Assembly (NCBI GenBank): GCA_009103225.1
Contig: RHPI01003488.1
Span: forward strand, 257,438-321,437
From: Chlorokybus atmophyticus
Lineage: Eukaryota; Streptophyta; Chlorokybophyceae; Chlorokybales; Chlorokybaceae
Length of the DNA stretch: 64,000 nucleotides
Reading direction: 5' to 3'
Position numbers and translations under genes: made by a program. A model generated the notes under the pieces. That model saw nothing but the letters and a program-made list of their open reading frames with translations, was not told where the DNA came from and did not search any database. Positions 47,001 to 57,670 of this stretch are shown here, piece by piece (within the stretch, counting starts at the first letter, position 1; every line of letters begins with the position of its first letter).

Positions 47001-48266
47001 CAACACTTGGGTAAGTGCGTGCGCACGAGCGCACGCGCGCGTGCATGTCTGTATCTGTAGTATGGTGCATGTGTGCGTGAGGATGTCAGTATAATAGAGG
47101 CATCACGACGTACACATGCGTGTACATACACTCGCATGCACACAAGCATGTATGCATCGGGGTGCTCGACGCTTCGCTGGTGACCACGTGCTGAGAGTGT
47201 GTTTACCCGGTGAATGTGCATACACTCGCACAGATATCGTAACCACCTTCCACGCAGGCACGCTGAGGGGCGCGGTGGCGGAAGCGGTGTTCATGCTCGG
47301 CCTCGAGCGCAATTCCGATGTCGTCACGATGGCCAGCTACGCACCCCTCTTCACCCACGAACAAGTACGCAACATACACTATACACACGCATGCACCCAC
47401 CCGCGCACGCACCCACCCACGCACGCTCGCACGCACGCGCGCACAATTTGACTTATTGCAGTACACTGTCTGGGAGCCCGACGCCATCCACTTCGACTCC
47501 TCGCGCGCGTTCGGCACGCCCTCGTACCATCTCCAGACGATGTTTGGCAAAACCAACTTCAACGGCAGCGTGCTGCTGGACTCTACTCTCCAATGGGATG
47601 ACGATGATGATCATGGGGAAGAAGACAGACTTGTTGCGGCGAGTGTCATCGTGTCGGAGAGAGAAGCACGCATGGTGATAAAGGTAAAGTGAGATGAGAG
47701 GACTTGTTGTCTTACTGATAAGCGTACATGTTGTTACACTACAAAACTGCAGAAGCGTAACAGCTTCCACTCGTGTAAGTATCATGAGAGTCATGTGTCT
47801 GGGTAAGTTAGTAAGTGGAGCCTTCGCCCTGGCGCATCTGTTATCACATGATGATCAAGTGACCAACACTCACTGACTCACTCTGTTCCTTCTCCCTTTC
47901 AACAGCTGGTGAACTACGGCTCCGAGGCAGTCAATGCAACGTTGCGAATGGATGGTTTATCGTTGAGCGCCATCCATAGCAGCGAGGATGCTACTATATA
48001 CATGCTCACGAGCAAGGACCCCCTCGACACCAACACCCTCGACCATCCCGACAAGGTGACCACATGTGTGTGTGTGTGCGTGTGTGTTCCTCTTCATGTC
48101 CTCGCTTGTATGTCACATGTGCTTGCAGGTGGTGCCAAAGGTGTGCAAGACGCCGTTTCGCAACAACGCGACGATGGTGTTGCCGTCGAACTCGGTCACG
48201 GTCATCAGCGTGCCCTTGACCAGCAGCACAACGACTACAGGACAGCTTGGTCGGGAGGTGATGTGA
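44044..48266 (+). CDS. Alpha-L-arabinofuranosidase, glycoside hydrolase family 51
   Basis: Twelve exons: 44044-44193, 44281-44335, 44430-44479, 44762-44947, 45056-45192, 45277-45446, 45802-46175, 46569-46893, 47258-47364, 47462-47683, 47906-48055 and 48129-48266; 687 residues, the usual family size. A signal peptide (AAMAAMLLLVVVAASSPASA) indicates secretion. Family landmarks are LWGVFFEEINHAGTGGLYAE near the N-terminus, a carbohydrate-binding-like region at about 100-245, FLRFPGGCFVESDYL, WRETVGP, GHINAIWGYFSEDGLGFYEY and WVFNAGISH. The acid/base Glu395 lies in VGNEDC and the nucleophile Glu472 in VSEYA. The enzyme removes arabinofuranosyl groups from arabinan, arabinoxylan or arabinogalactan proteins, so a cell-wall role is likely. 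Intron 3 appears to start GCGTGT (GC-AG). The 137/170-nt exon pair around 45193-45276 could also be read through without splicing. Confidence 0.92.
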
Positions 48267-48867
48267 GGAAGCACACATTTATAGTTCCGAGGCACTGCGG
48301 TCATGAGGAGGTAACTAGAGCCAAGCGGCTTGTTGTGTACAGTACAAAAGTATGCTCAACAGGAAGGTTGATTTTTCTTGTTGACGAGGAGGTAACTAGA
48401 GCCAAGCGGCTTGTTGTGTACAGTACAAAAGTATGCTCAACAGGAAGGTTGATTTTTCTTGCGTTGCATGCGTGTATGATGCCATCCACTCTTGGCTTAC
48501 ATGGTCGTAAGATGGGACGGGCATGCTCGCTTTGCCGCTGGTCGCTTGTTGCGGCTCAGCTGTTTGTTTACACATGATGAGCATGAGGGACTATCAGTCA
48601 TACAGCCATGCGAAGCTTGTGCTGGCTAGTTGAGTGCCCTGTGCAAGACCCCCTGCTAGTGCATGCACAGAAGTTGTTGTCTTCGGGTCAACAAGCGTTT
48701 TGATGGAGCAAACTTCGTTATAGCGTTGCAATCGGGATCATCTGTGTAAAGTATAAGGTCGTCATCTCTCCACGGGAGCTGAACAGGCTGGCATTGCTTC
48801 TGATTGTATCGGTCGTTAGCCGCGGCGGGGTACTGCGCCTTTGTCAGTGTCATCAACATCTCTCATC
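48267..48867. other. 3' flank of the arabinofuranosidase gene with a tandem duplication
   Basis: Two copies of an 81-bp unit lie at 48305-48385 and 48386-48461. There is no gene otherwise. Confidence 0.6.
48305..48461. repeat. Tandem duplication, 81-bp period
   Basis: The unit starts GAGGAGGTAACTAGAGCCAA at 48305 and recurs at 48386, identical as far as 48461. It begins 39 bp after the stop codon, so it probably lies in the 3' UTR. Confidence 0.9.
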
Positions 48868-51557
48868 ATGCGCTTGCGACTCACCTACATTGTGCTTGTC
48901 TTGGTGCCATTTGTCATACTCACACGGGGCATCCAAAGGAGTGCCACACAACAGGTGCGAGGTGCATGCGCCTATGTCAACTTCACATCTGCGCATGTCT
49001 GCGCATATATGACAGATGCACCAAGCACACGCACCTGAACATGTACTACTACATGCAGGTGCCCATGCATACGTGTACCACCTTACACGCGAGGTCAGGC
49101 ACATGCATGCACATGTACGCAACCAGATACATGCGTGCACAGTTGCCTACGCATACACTTGCACATGCGCGCACACACACGCACGCATACACATGTGTGC
49201 GAACACACAGGCACGCACAGCATACATGACACCAACGCCTGCGCTTGTGATCTCAAGCGTGATTATTGACGCTGCCAGTGGCTGGCGTTTAGTCGATGCC
49301 ACTTGCAAGGTGGCTCGCGTGTTGACGCCGGCCCTTGTGCCAACTCGCATATTACACCATGTAAGTGAGCAGTGTGCGAGACCAGCTGCTGGCAGGCGTT
49401 GCACCGTGGCAAAGCGTGCACGCCCAGTCACACAAGTGGTCTGTGTTACGCACTGACCAGTAGTCGTAGTAGTGGGATGCTCTGCTGCTCTTCTTTGCCA
49501 TCAAGCTTCGGCATCTGTGCTGTTGCGCACAAGCACATTGCCAATCTGGTAGTTGCCACTGTCGTTGTGTGCGTTGTTGTGTGTCGTCAATGTCTGGTCC
49601 AAAAGTGTTGTACTGTTGTATCATCATCTTGACGTCGCCATTCCCGTTCTGGAGTACTCGTGTCGCATCACAAGTGTTGCGCAAAAGACCCTTCGGTGCA
49701 ACAGGTGCAGAACAGCATGCTTGCGGAGGTTGTCAGCGCAGTTGCGTGTGTGTCATGCGGACCAACCATCGTCTGTCCCGTAGGGTACAAGAGTTGGGGT
49801 CCCCAAGGATACAGAATCTTTCTGACACGTAGGTTGTGTTGCTGTGGGCCTCAACAATGGCGCTTGGAACTGACTGAGGGCCCGCCCTAAGCCCCCTTCA
49901 AGGCCTTGATACTATACTATCGTCGTCTTCTGGCTGTTCTCGCAGGCACAGACGCAACTGTGTGTACTTACAACAACAACTGAGTTGTATCCACTCGATG
50001 CGATGTCGTGATGTTTGTAGCATAGCACTGACTCTTTTATGACAGGTGCGGCCATTCACATCCCAGCGCGTTCGTGTGCAGCTCCAAGTGCGCGTGATTT
50101 GCATAGCAACAACATACCCCCTGCGAACACTCCCCCCCCCACAGGCGCAAGCTGTTGTTGCGTACACAGTTGTGTAAAAGAAATGTTGTGTTGCAGGAAA
50201 AAATCGCTCAAAAGAATCGCTCCACCACTAAGCGCAGGCTTGAACAGGTGAGATGATGAGAGTAACAACACACGCGCGCAAGCAATGCCGGCAGATGCTT
50301 TGTTTGTTGCAAACGCAGTCACACCTTACCAACAACCTGTGCAACCAATGGGTATAGTGTACTACCATTTGAGCTTGCAACAACATTTCCAAACAGGAAC
50401 ATTGCAGTGCGCTTGAGCGTGGTGAGAGATGGACGAACCCGAAGCGATTGTGTGTTCGCCAGCCAGCGCTTGTGAGGTTGGCTTCAAGGATTGGCTAATC
50501 TCTCTTACCTCTGCCTTCATTAGAATGCGACGGCAAGGTGAGTCGCTTCTAAGCAGCGTGCATGTGAAAGGAGAGAGATTGCTGTCAGCCAGCAATCTTC
50601 GCTTGAATATCTACATGGCAGGGGTGGCATTGGGCGAGACAACTATACAGCAGGGGTGTCTGACCAGCAGGCAATATCGTGCAGGTTGCTTGGTATCGGT
50701 ATAGTCTTCATGCATGCGTAGTATAGATGAGGTAGGTACTGAAGCCCAGCCGCTCAAGCGCGAGTGCATGCTTCTTCTTTAGGCCGTCACGGAGTTAATA
50801 AGAACCGAGCCGTGGGCGGTGGTTTGACCGCGTGCATTCAGGCTGTTAATTCGCCTGGCAGCGGCTGGCTGAGCAGGTAACCTTTGTGACGAACGATGTG
50901 CATTGCAGGGCTTCTAGACTGCGTTTATGAACAGCTTGAACAGAACATCCGAGGGCAGTTGCGGTCACACAGGGCATAGCTTGGGAGCTGCAGAGATGCA
51001 ACGTTGTGCGCATATGACTTGACGCGCCGCACCATGCAATCGTAGCCCTCAGAGGTTGCTGCTTGTTTCCAACGAATGAACAACAATGTTGGCAGTCGTC
51101 GTCTATACCTTTGGCAACCCAGCATTCGTGCGCGGGTGCAGCAAGTTGCTGCTTTGACATTCTCGGATTGTGCATGCCCTCGACGAGGTGCATGTTTCAT
51201 GCGTGTGGCATCAGACAGCACATCCACGCATCCTACAGCAAAAGTCTGCTGGGCATCACCACACAGCTGCGGAACAATGTATCATGCGCAGCTCGGTATA
51301 ATCAAAGCAACTGTGATGTTGCAGGTAACATACGCGCCATGGCGATTGTTCGGGCTCAGAGCACGTGGACTACTTGCTTAGTGCTGTTGGAGAGATTCCA
51401 TAACCTGATGTTGTGATACATGATGGGCACGTGCGCTGAGGCATTGAAAGCGTGGAAGCAGCCATTGCGTACCCAAATGATAAACGGGGACATTCACAAG
51501 GCGCAGTTGGAACACTTTGGTGTAAAGAGTTTGATCCGGAAAAAAAAGGAGCGATGA
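48868..51557 (+). CDS. Uncertain multi-exon gene, type II membrane coiled-coil protein?
   Basis: The proposal rests on splice-consistent pieces only. Exon 1 is 48868-48954 (MRLRLTYIVLVLVPFVILTR, a signal-anchor-like start, ending at a GT donor after ATQQ). Possible later exons are VQNSMLAE (about 49702), VRPFTSQR (about 50046), EKIAQKNRSTTKRRLEQ (about 50198-50248), EHCSALER (about 50399), ECDGK, RACERREIAVSQQSSLEYL, RLAEQ (about 50863-50877) and a terminal exon ALKAWKQPLRTQMINGDIHK...RKKKER ending TGA at 51557. Many are under 30 bp, charged and helix-prone. I could not close the phase over the last part and recognise no domain. Other frames in the interval may be the true exons. Confidence 0.3.
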
Positions 51558-53615
51558 CGCTGATGACTGGGTTTGGGCGATTTCCACGAAGAGTGGTGGT
51601 GGATCCCGATTCTCGGCAACGAATCAAGCAGCAACCAAACTTCACCGAGCTGAGGATAAGTGTTTGTGTAAAAGCTAGCTATCAGCAATTGCTTGCTAGC
51701 AGAGAGGGAACCCAGTACATGTCGAGCCGTTGGTTTGCTTTCACAGTGCGGTGGAACAGTTACCGCCCGCATTGTAGTGTGTAGAGAGTTGGCAGGTGTA
51801 TGTTATACTGAGAGAGAGCACATGTTGATAGTATCAGCACACGTGCTATATCAAGCACATCATCGTATCCCCCATCAGGCACCTCACCCATCTTGCACCA
51901 CCTCCCTGCTCAGCCGCATGATGTGCACAGCAACTGAGCAGCAGCAACACTGTCCGAACCGGTCATCCCCTCCACAGCAGTTATGTTGGTGGAGGAGGAC
52001 AAGCGTTCATGTGGCCGATGCATGCAGGTACCGCACTTGACTTAGCGCAGCAGCCATGCGCCTCGCTGCCAGTGAGTCGTAGTGTTGGTGACAAGTAGCT
52101 GGTAGAGCGGGCGTGGTGGCTAGCTGAAGTTGACGACGCAAAGCGCCTCTCTGGCGCCTTACCAGAGTCCACTCGAGTGCGCTGCAGGCAGGTGTTCGTT
52201 GGTAGAACTTGATTGTGCTGCGTGCTTCTGGATGATGCACGCACGCACGCACGCAGGACATAGGCTTCTTCTTGCTGTTGCTCAGTGTCTTGCTCAGTTG
52301 CCTTGCTATGTCATGGGCGCCCAGGCGGCGGCCTGGAGCACAGAGATGTCGTTGTGGCTGTGGCTTGAGGACATTAACCAGGGAGGGACTTGAGGACATC
52401 TGCGGGGCTGACGCGGGGCGACGCACAAGGTTATCCGCAGAGGTTGGTACAAGCAGGTTCACGGCACCAGTGCGGTGTCAATGTGGTACAATAGGCAGGT
52501 CTCCCATCTCTCGCGGTTTCAAGCTCACCACATTGCTCTGATCAGTGCAGCCGCAGCTGTGAAGACTCCTTCCTGCTCCTTCTCGGCGCCGACCCTAGTG
52601 ATGAGCAGACACGTGCGCACACACGCACACGACACATCCACACATACCTTCCAGTGCCCGGACTAGGGTGGTGAGAAGGAGTGGAGTTCGCATGCAGTGT
52701 ATGCAGAGGGCGCTTGGAGAGCGCGCAGCAGGTTGAGAGACAGGAGCAAACTTGATGATGGCGGTGCTCAACCATGCGCAGACTGCAACACACAAAGACA
52801 ACAGGTAAAAAGAGTGGCGCTATCAACCGCGCATCACACTCATGCTCGTTTAGTCACCTGATGGACACGCAGCTGCTGTTGGGAAAGCCTCAGTCGCTTT
52901 CGCATTGACTCGGGACTCTGGATCAGTCAGCTGAGAGTGCTGCACAATGTCATGTTAACGATACATCATGCGTTCCTACCATATAAAGCAGAGCGTCTAC
53001 TGTTTGTATATCCGTATCACATTCACGCGACGACCCTGTCAGCGCAGTGCAATAGGGTGTCTCATTGTTGGTACTCCAGCAATGTGGACACTCTTGTGGA
53101 CTCACCTGCTACCGACATGCACTGCACGGCGGCAGCCTGTCACCCTCTCACCCTCACACGTCATCTTGAACTAATCTTTCTTACATATAGCTTTCTCTAA
53201 TCCTGCTCATCGCAATTGCCTTCATCAGTCCCACTCCCATGGTGGGTAGGCTGGTGTGGTTGTGCATGCGCATGGTGTTGGTCAAGGCGAGGAGGGCATG
53301 GCATTGCCAACTTTGACGGTCACAGTCCTCCATGTTCGATACAATTGTCATGGATAGTGTGTAGCCTTGTTGGTACTGCGCGTGCGTGCGTTTGTGCATG
53401 TGCGTATGTGTGATAGAGAATAATTCTGAAGTGCTGAGAGACAGGTCGAGTCACAGCATTGCATTTGGTTATGCTGATATATCACAAGCAGCAGCCATCC
53501 CGTGTCAGGCAGGCAGGGCGATCAGGTGAAGCCGCGGTGTATCAATTGATGAACAAAGCAGATGAAGCTGCCTGTATTACAACAGGTGTGGTATCACCCC
53601 ACACACCAATCACTG
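51558..53615. other. Convergent interval with no supported gene
   Basis: Open frames at 51452-51784 (+) and 52007-52462 (-) lack domains and clear splice partners. A short ACGCACGC run lies at about 52237-52256. Confidence 0.35.
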
Positions 53616-56600
53616 CTACCTGCCAAACACAACAGGTCTCTTGACGGGAGACCCCACGCCGTGCATTCCAGTTGTTTTTTCTCCTGCTTTGAGGCGTGAC
53701 GGCTTTGCGATGATGTCTCTGCACTTGGGGATGTGCCTCTCCTGCAACAAGCACAACATCAACTAGTTAATTACAAGCGTTCTCTGTGACTGTTGCAGGC
53801 AATGTGTTGTTCAGCGTGAGCACTTACAGCAGCCTGTTTGCTGTATCGCCGTCCACAACATGGGCATTGAATCAGGCTGGGGTCAATTGTGGGCGGTGCT
53901 CGCGGTATGTCTCGTATATTCACTCCCGCTGCCACCTTCGAACAAACACTGCATCAGCAACACACTTCAAGCAGATGTATGAATGTTGCTCATCACAGGT
54001 ACCTGCTGTGTAACCTTGCGAGCGTTGCGAATGGCTGATCTGAACGCTTCGCTCTGAGCCTTCCACTCAGCCTTTTGACTGCCCGGAAGCGGCGCGGCAT
54101 CGTACGACACAGGCTTGTTGATAGTGTTCGCCTTTGTCTTGGGACCACCTTGGCTTGGCTGTGAAGTCACCGTGCAATCGCAAGTCAGTCACTCGAAACC
54201 GAACTCCCGACACACCCACACCCACACCCACACCCACGCACGCGCGCGCGCGCGCTTACTCGCACCCGCACCCGCACTCGCACTCGCACTCACACAAGCA
54301 CACGTGGGTGAGTGTGCACTCAAAGCGACAACAAGGACCTTCTGATACTTGGCTGCTTCTGTTCCCTGCACGCGTGCTGCTGTGGAGTTGAACTTCTTCC
54401 GTTTGCTCTGGAAAACCTGGCAATACATCACACGAGTCAGAAGGCTACAGACACACTTTTTGAGTGACGTGTTGTCGCACCATATCATGTAAGCTTGGTG
54501 TTGCTGAGTCAACCACTCTGAAATGCCAGCATATAATTGCACGCAGTCAAGTACAATGGCCAAGGTGGTGGCAACATGTTTACATAGGCATGTCCAACAC
54601 ACATCTCTACAGTCTGCTCCAAGTTGGAGCCTCCAACTCTTACCTTCCGGCACGCTCTCTCATGCACGGCAAGAGCCCGCTCAGCAAACCGCCTGCCGCA
54701 GTCTCTACACTGAAATAGCGGCTCATTCTCTTCCGGCTGCTGTGCAACTTCCTGGTTGGTGTCGCTGCCGGGCCAAAAGGTTTCACAAAACCATCAAGTA
54801 ATCAGTTGAGGCAACTATGCAGCAACTGGCAACTGAAAATTACATGTGTCTAGTCTGGCCTGCCCGTTGGTTTCTTGCTTCAGCAGTGGGCAGCAGCTAT
54901 GAGCGTTGTTGGTGCGTGAAAACTGCCTCATAGAACGTGTCAAGATGGTTGCCACGTACCTTGCGGGCTGTTGTTGTTGTTGTTGTTGCAGTTGATACTG
55001 GTGGTGCTGTTGTTGTTGTTGGTGTTGTTGTTGCTGTTGTTGTTGTTCTCTACTGGGAGGACGCTCTCGCATTGCCTTGTTGATATTTTGCACCTGATGC
55101 ACCTGTGCTTGCATGTGTGCTTGTACTTGCGGCCGTGCAGCAGCGTGTCCACTATCCGCACGCCACTCATACTCGCGTGCATCCTCACGTGCATCCTGGC
55201 GGCCACCAGCAAAGCTGTTATTAGGTGGGGACGCCACATCCCTTGGCGATTTGCGCGTGAGCTTGTTCTTGAGCAAAGAAAGCAGATTGCCACCACGCCG
55301 TCCTTTCGCGGGAGAGGATGAAACACTCTCCCCAGCACTTGCACCGTTGCTTCTTGCTCTTGCTTCTTCACCTGAACTGCTTGGAGCTTCAACGAAGTCA
55401 TTACTCCACGGCGGCCGCTTTGATGCGTTGTTCAGTGCATTCATTTTGGGCATTCCTTTCCGGCTGCCAGCTGGCGCTGTGGTCGTGATGCCTTGGCTCG
55501 GGGGGACTCTTGCCGGCGAGCCAGATGTTGATGTTGGTGATGTTGTTGATTGCTGCTCGGCGTTGGACTGGCGCATGCGGTGGCCGTGATTCAGCATGTG
55601 CTGGGAGAGAGAGTCCACGCCGTTGGGTCGAGGGAGTTCAACCATCGGGTCTTCGGTCTCGTAGCGAGCACTGCGTGCACACATCATCAGAAGTGGTCGA
55701 GGCCTGCATTGCAGTGCAGCTGGCAATAACTCATTGACAACGTGTTTGTCCTGAGCCGATGGTTGTCAATACAACAACACTCGTTGCCAGCTTCTGCACC
55801 CGCTGCACAAGCACAACTGCTCTGCACAATCTAAGATGACTACCGCTACACGCTGATGACCAAATCCACACATGTGCGCATGTGTGTCATGTGCCTATGG
55901 CTCAGTTGCAAGTCACTAAAGTAAAAATCACTAATCAACAATTTATTGCTCATGTGTTAGCTGGCGATCGTACCGGCGTGTGCTGCCGGCTGTGTGGCTC
56001 CTCATCTCTCTGTCGAGCGCATCCGGGATGTAGTCCTCATCATCATGTCCTGCGGGCGCGAAGGCGAGTCGTCCCCGCATCTGCATCTTTTGTGCTTTGA
56101 TCGCCACCAGCTGCGCCAGCCTCGCACGCAACTTCGCCTCCTCCTCTTCGATGCGGGAGAGGTCAAAGGAGGAGGACGGAGACATGAAAGAGCTCGGCTG
56201 TTCAGCAAAGTATTGGAAGGTTTTGTTGCCATTGCCTTCTGCTTGTGCGTTGCGCGGATCCTGGTCGTAATACTCGTTGTCGTGCAGGCCTGGCTGAGGC
56301 TGCTGCGAGCCATACATCTGTTGGCCATGAGTCAATATACCAAACTGAGACCGGATGTCCTATCGCTATGTCCCATCGCGTTTCAGCACTGCTGCTACTT
56401 CCTTGACCCAACACGATCCAACACAAACACAACATGTCCAACTTGTGTAACACGAGCGTTACCCCATCATTGAGAGCAACGAATATGTATCTAACTTGAC
56501 CTGAACAACATGTGTCTGTGGTTACAATAGCGACTTATATCTACCTGAGAGTCGTCGATGTCCTGCTCATCAAGAGCCCACGCCGTGGCAAGGCGGAGCC

Positions 56601-57434
56601 CTGGCGTGGCGCCGGGTGGCGCAGACTGCGGCATGGACGTCACGCGTTGGGCGGTTTTCGGGATGTCTCCGTAATGCTGCTCTCGTGCCCTTTGCTCCCG
56701 CATCTGCGATGACGCGCGTATCAACAATGCTTATCGAGGAGGAGACTTAACGAGGACAGTTGTGACACTATTGTGTTGTTGGCTGGCTGGACTTCTGTGC
56801 ACAGTCTGAAACCAAACAGTATTAAACTAAATCGTAAACCAGATTTCTGCATCAATATGTAGAGTTGCACGAGAACGCATGCAAGTCCCCTTCTTGCATT
56901 CAAGATTCTCCAGGTCCAATTTGATTCCACAGCAGTGCGTGCTTTCAATAAGTTGCAAACTTCAGGCCAAAGACAAACACTTCACCCTGAGCTCACACAA
57001 CACGCTAAGGAATACTGGTATAGAGCATTCCCCTGTTCACGTTTGAAATTACTGCGTGTGCGTGCGTGCGTGCATGCGTGTGTGTACTGATAGCGTTTTC
57101 ACCCCTGCCCTAATTTAGCCTCTATCATCATTACAACACAAAGGCTAACGGGTGACATTGTGAAATGCCTTTTCCCACAAACGAAGGTATAGTGCGCTGT
57201 TTCTATGTTCATATCGAGTCAATCTTTATGAGTACACCACAACTAGCAGCACAAACAATGTTTCAGGTTGGGATCAACGCCACTTGGCGATCGTCAATCG
57301 ATTTTTTTTCACAACAACAAATGCTACAGCAAGGGGTGGGCTACCTGCGCAGCCCGCTCCATCTTCTCCCGCCTCTGCCGCGCCCAGTCATTGGCTGCGG
57401 CGCTGGCCTGCCTCACGCCTACGCGGGCACCCAT
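53616..57434 (-). CDS. ZC2HC1-type zinc-finger protein (two C2HC fingers)
   Basis: Nine exons on the minus strand: 57345-57434, 56545-56703, 55974-56317, 54960-55670, 54644-54764, 54339-54416, 54003-54158, 53828-53935 and 53616-53741; the phases close to give 630 residues. The start MGARVGVRQASAAANDWARQ is followed by a charged helix (RREKMERAAQMREQRAREQ). A long, low-complexity middle (about 85-430) contains an acidic coiled coil (IEEEEAKLRARLAQLVAIKA) and a glutamine-rich run. Finger 1 has Cys454, Cys457, His469 and Cys473 (CRDCGRRF...H..C). Finger 2 has Cys577, Cys580, His592 and Cys596 (CPCCGRRYSKQAA/ERHIPKC), split by the last intron. The linker EWKAQSEAFRSAIRNARK is typical of the ZC2HC1A/FAM164 family. 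The molecular role of the family is poorly known. It shares a 236-bp divergent start region with the PDI gene. Confidence 0.85.
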
Positions 57435-57670
57435 CCCGGCAGCAACGCCGCCGCCGCGTAAAATTCTCAAGGAGGCACCCAAAGTCACTCACGTTTTTCA
57501 TGCATTCATACGCGGCTTAGTAACGGTCAACAGTCCAGTTTTGGGCATCTCGCTTGATTTGGTCGAGTCTGTAGCTGAACCTCGAATCGCGTTTCAAGAT
57601 GTGTACCTACGAACTTTTGCTTGGTTTTTCCGCAGGCTTACTGTGCAGTGCCACGTGGCGCTTCTCCGCC
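57435..57670. promoter_or_regulatory. Putative bidirectional promoter
   Basis: Only 236 bp separate the start codons of the zinc-finger gene (-) and the PDI gene (+). No TATA box is convincing. The position alone supports a shared promoter. Confidence 0.45.

Noticed and set aside
54971-55321. Leucine-rich plus-strand frame
   Set aside because: It is the reverse reading of the glutamine-rich run in the zinc-finger gene.
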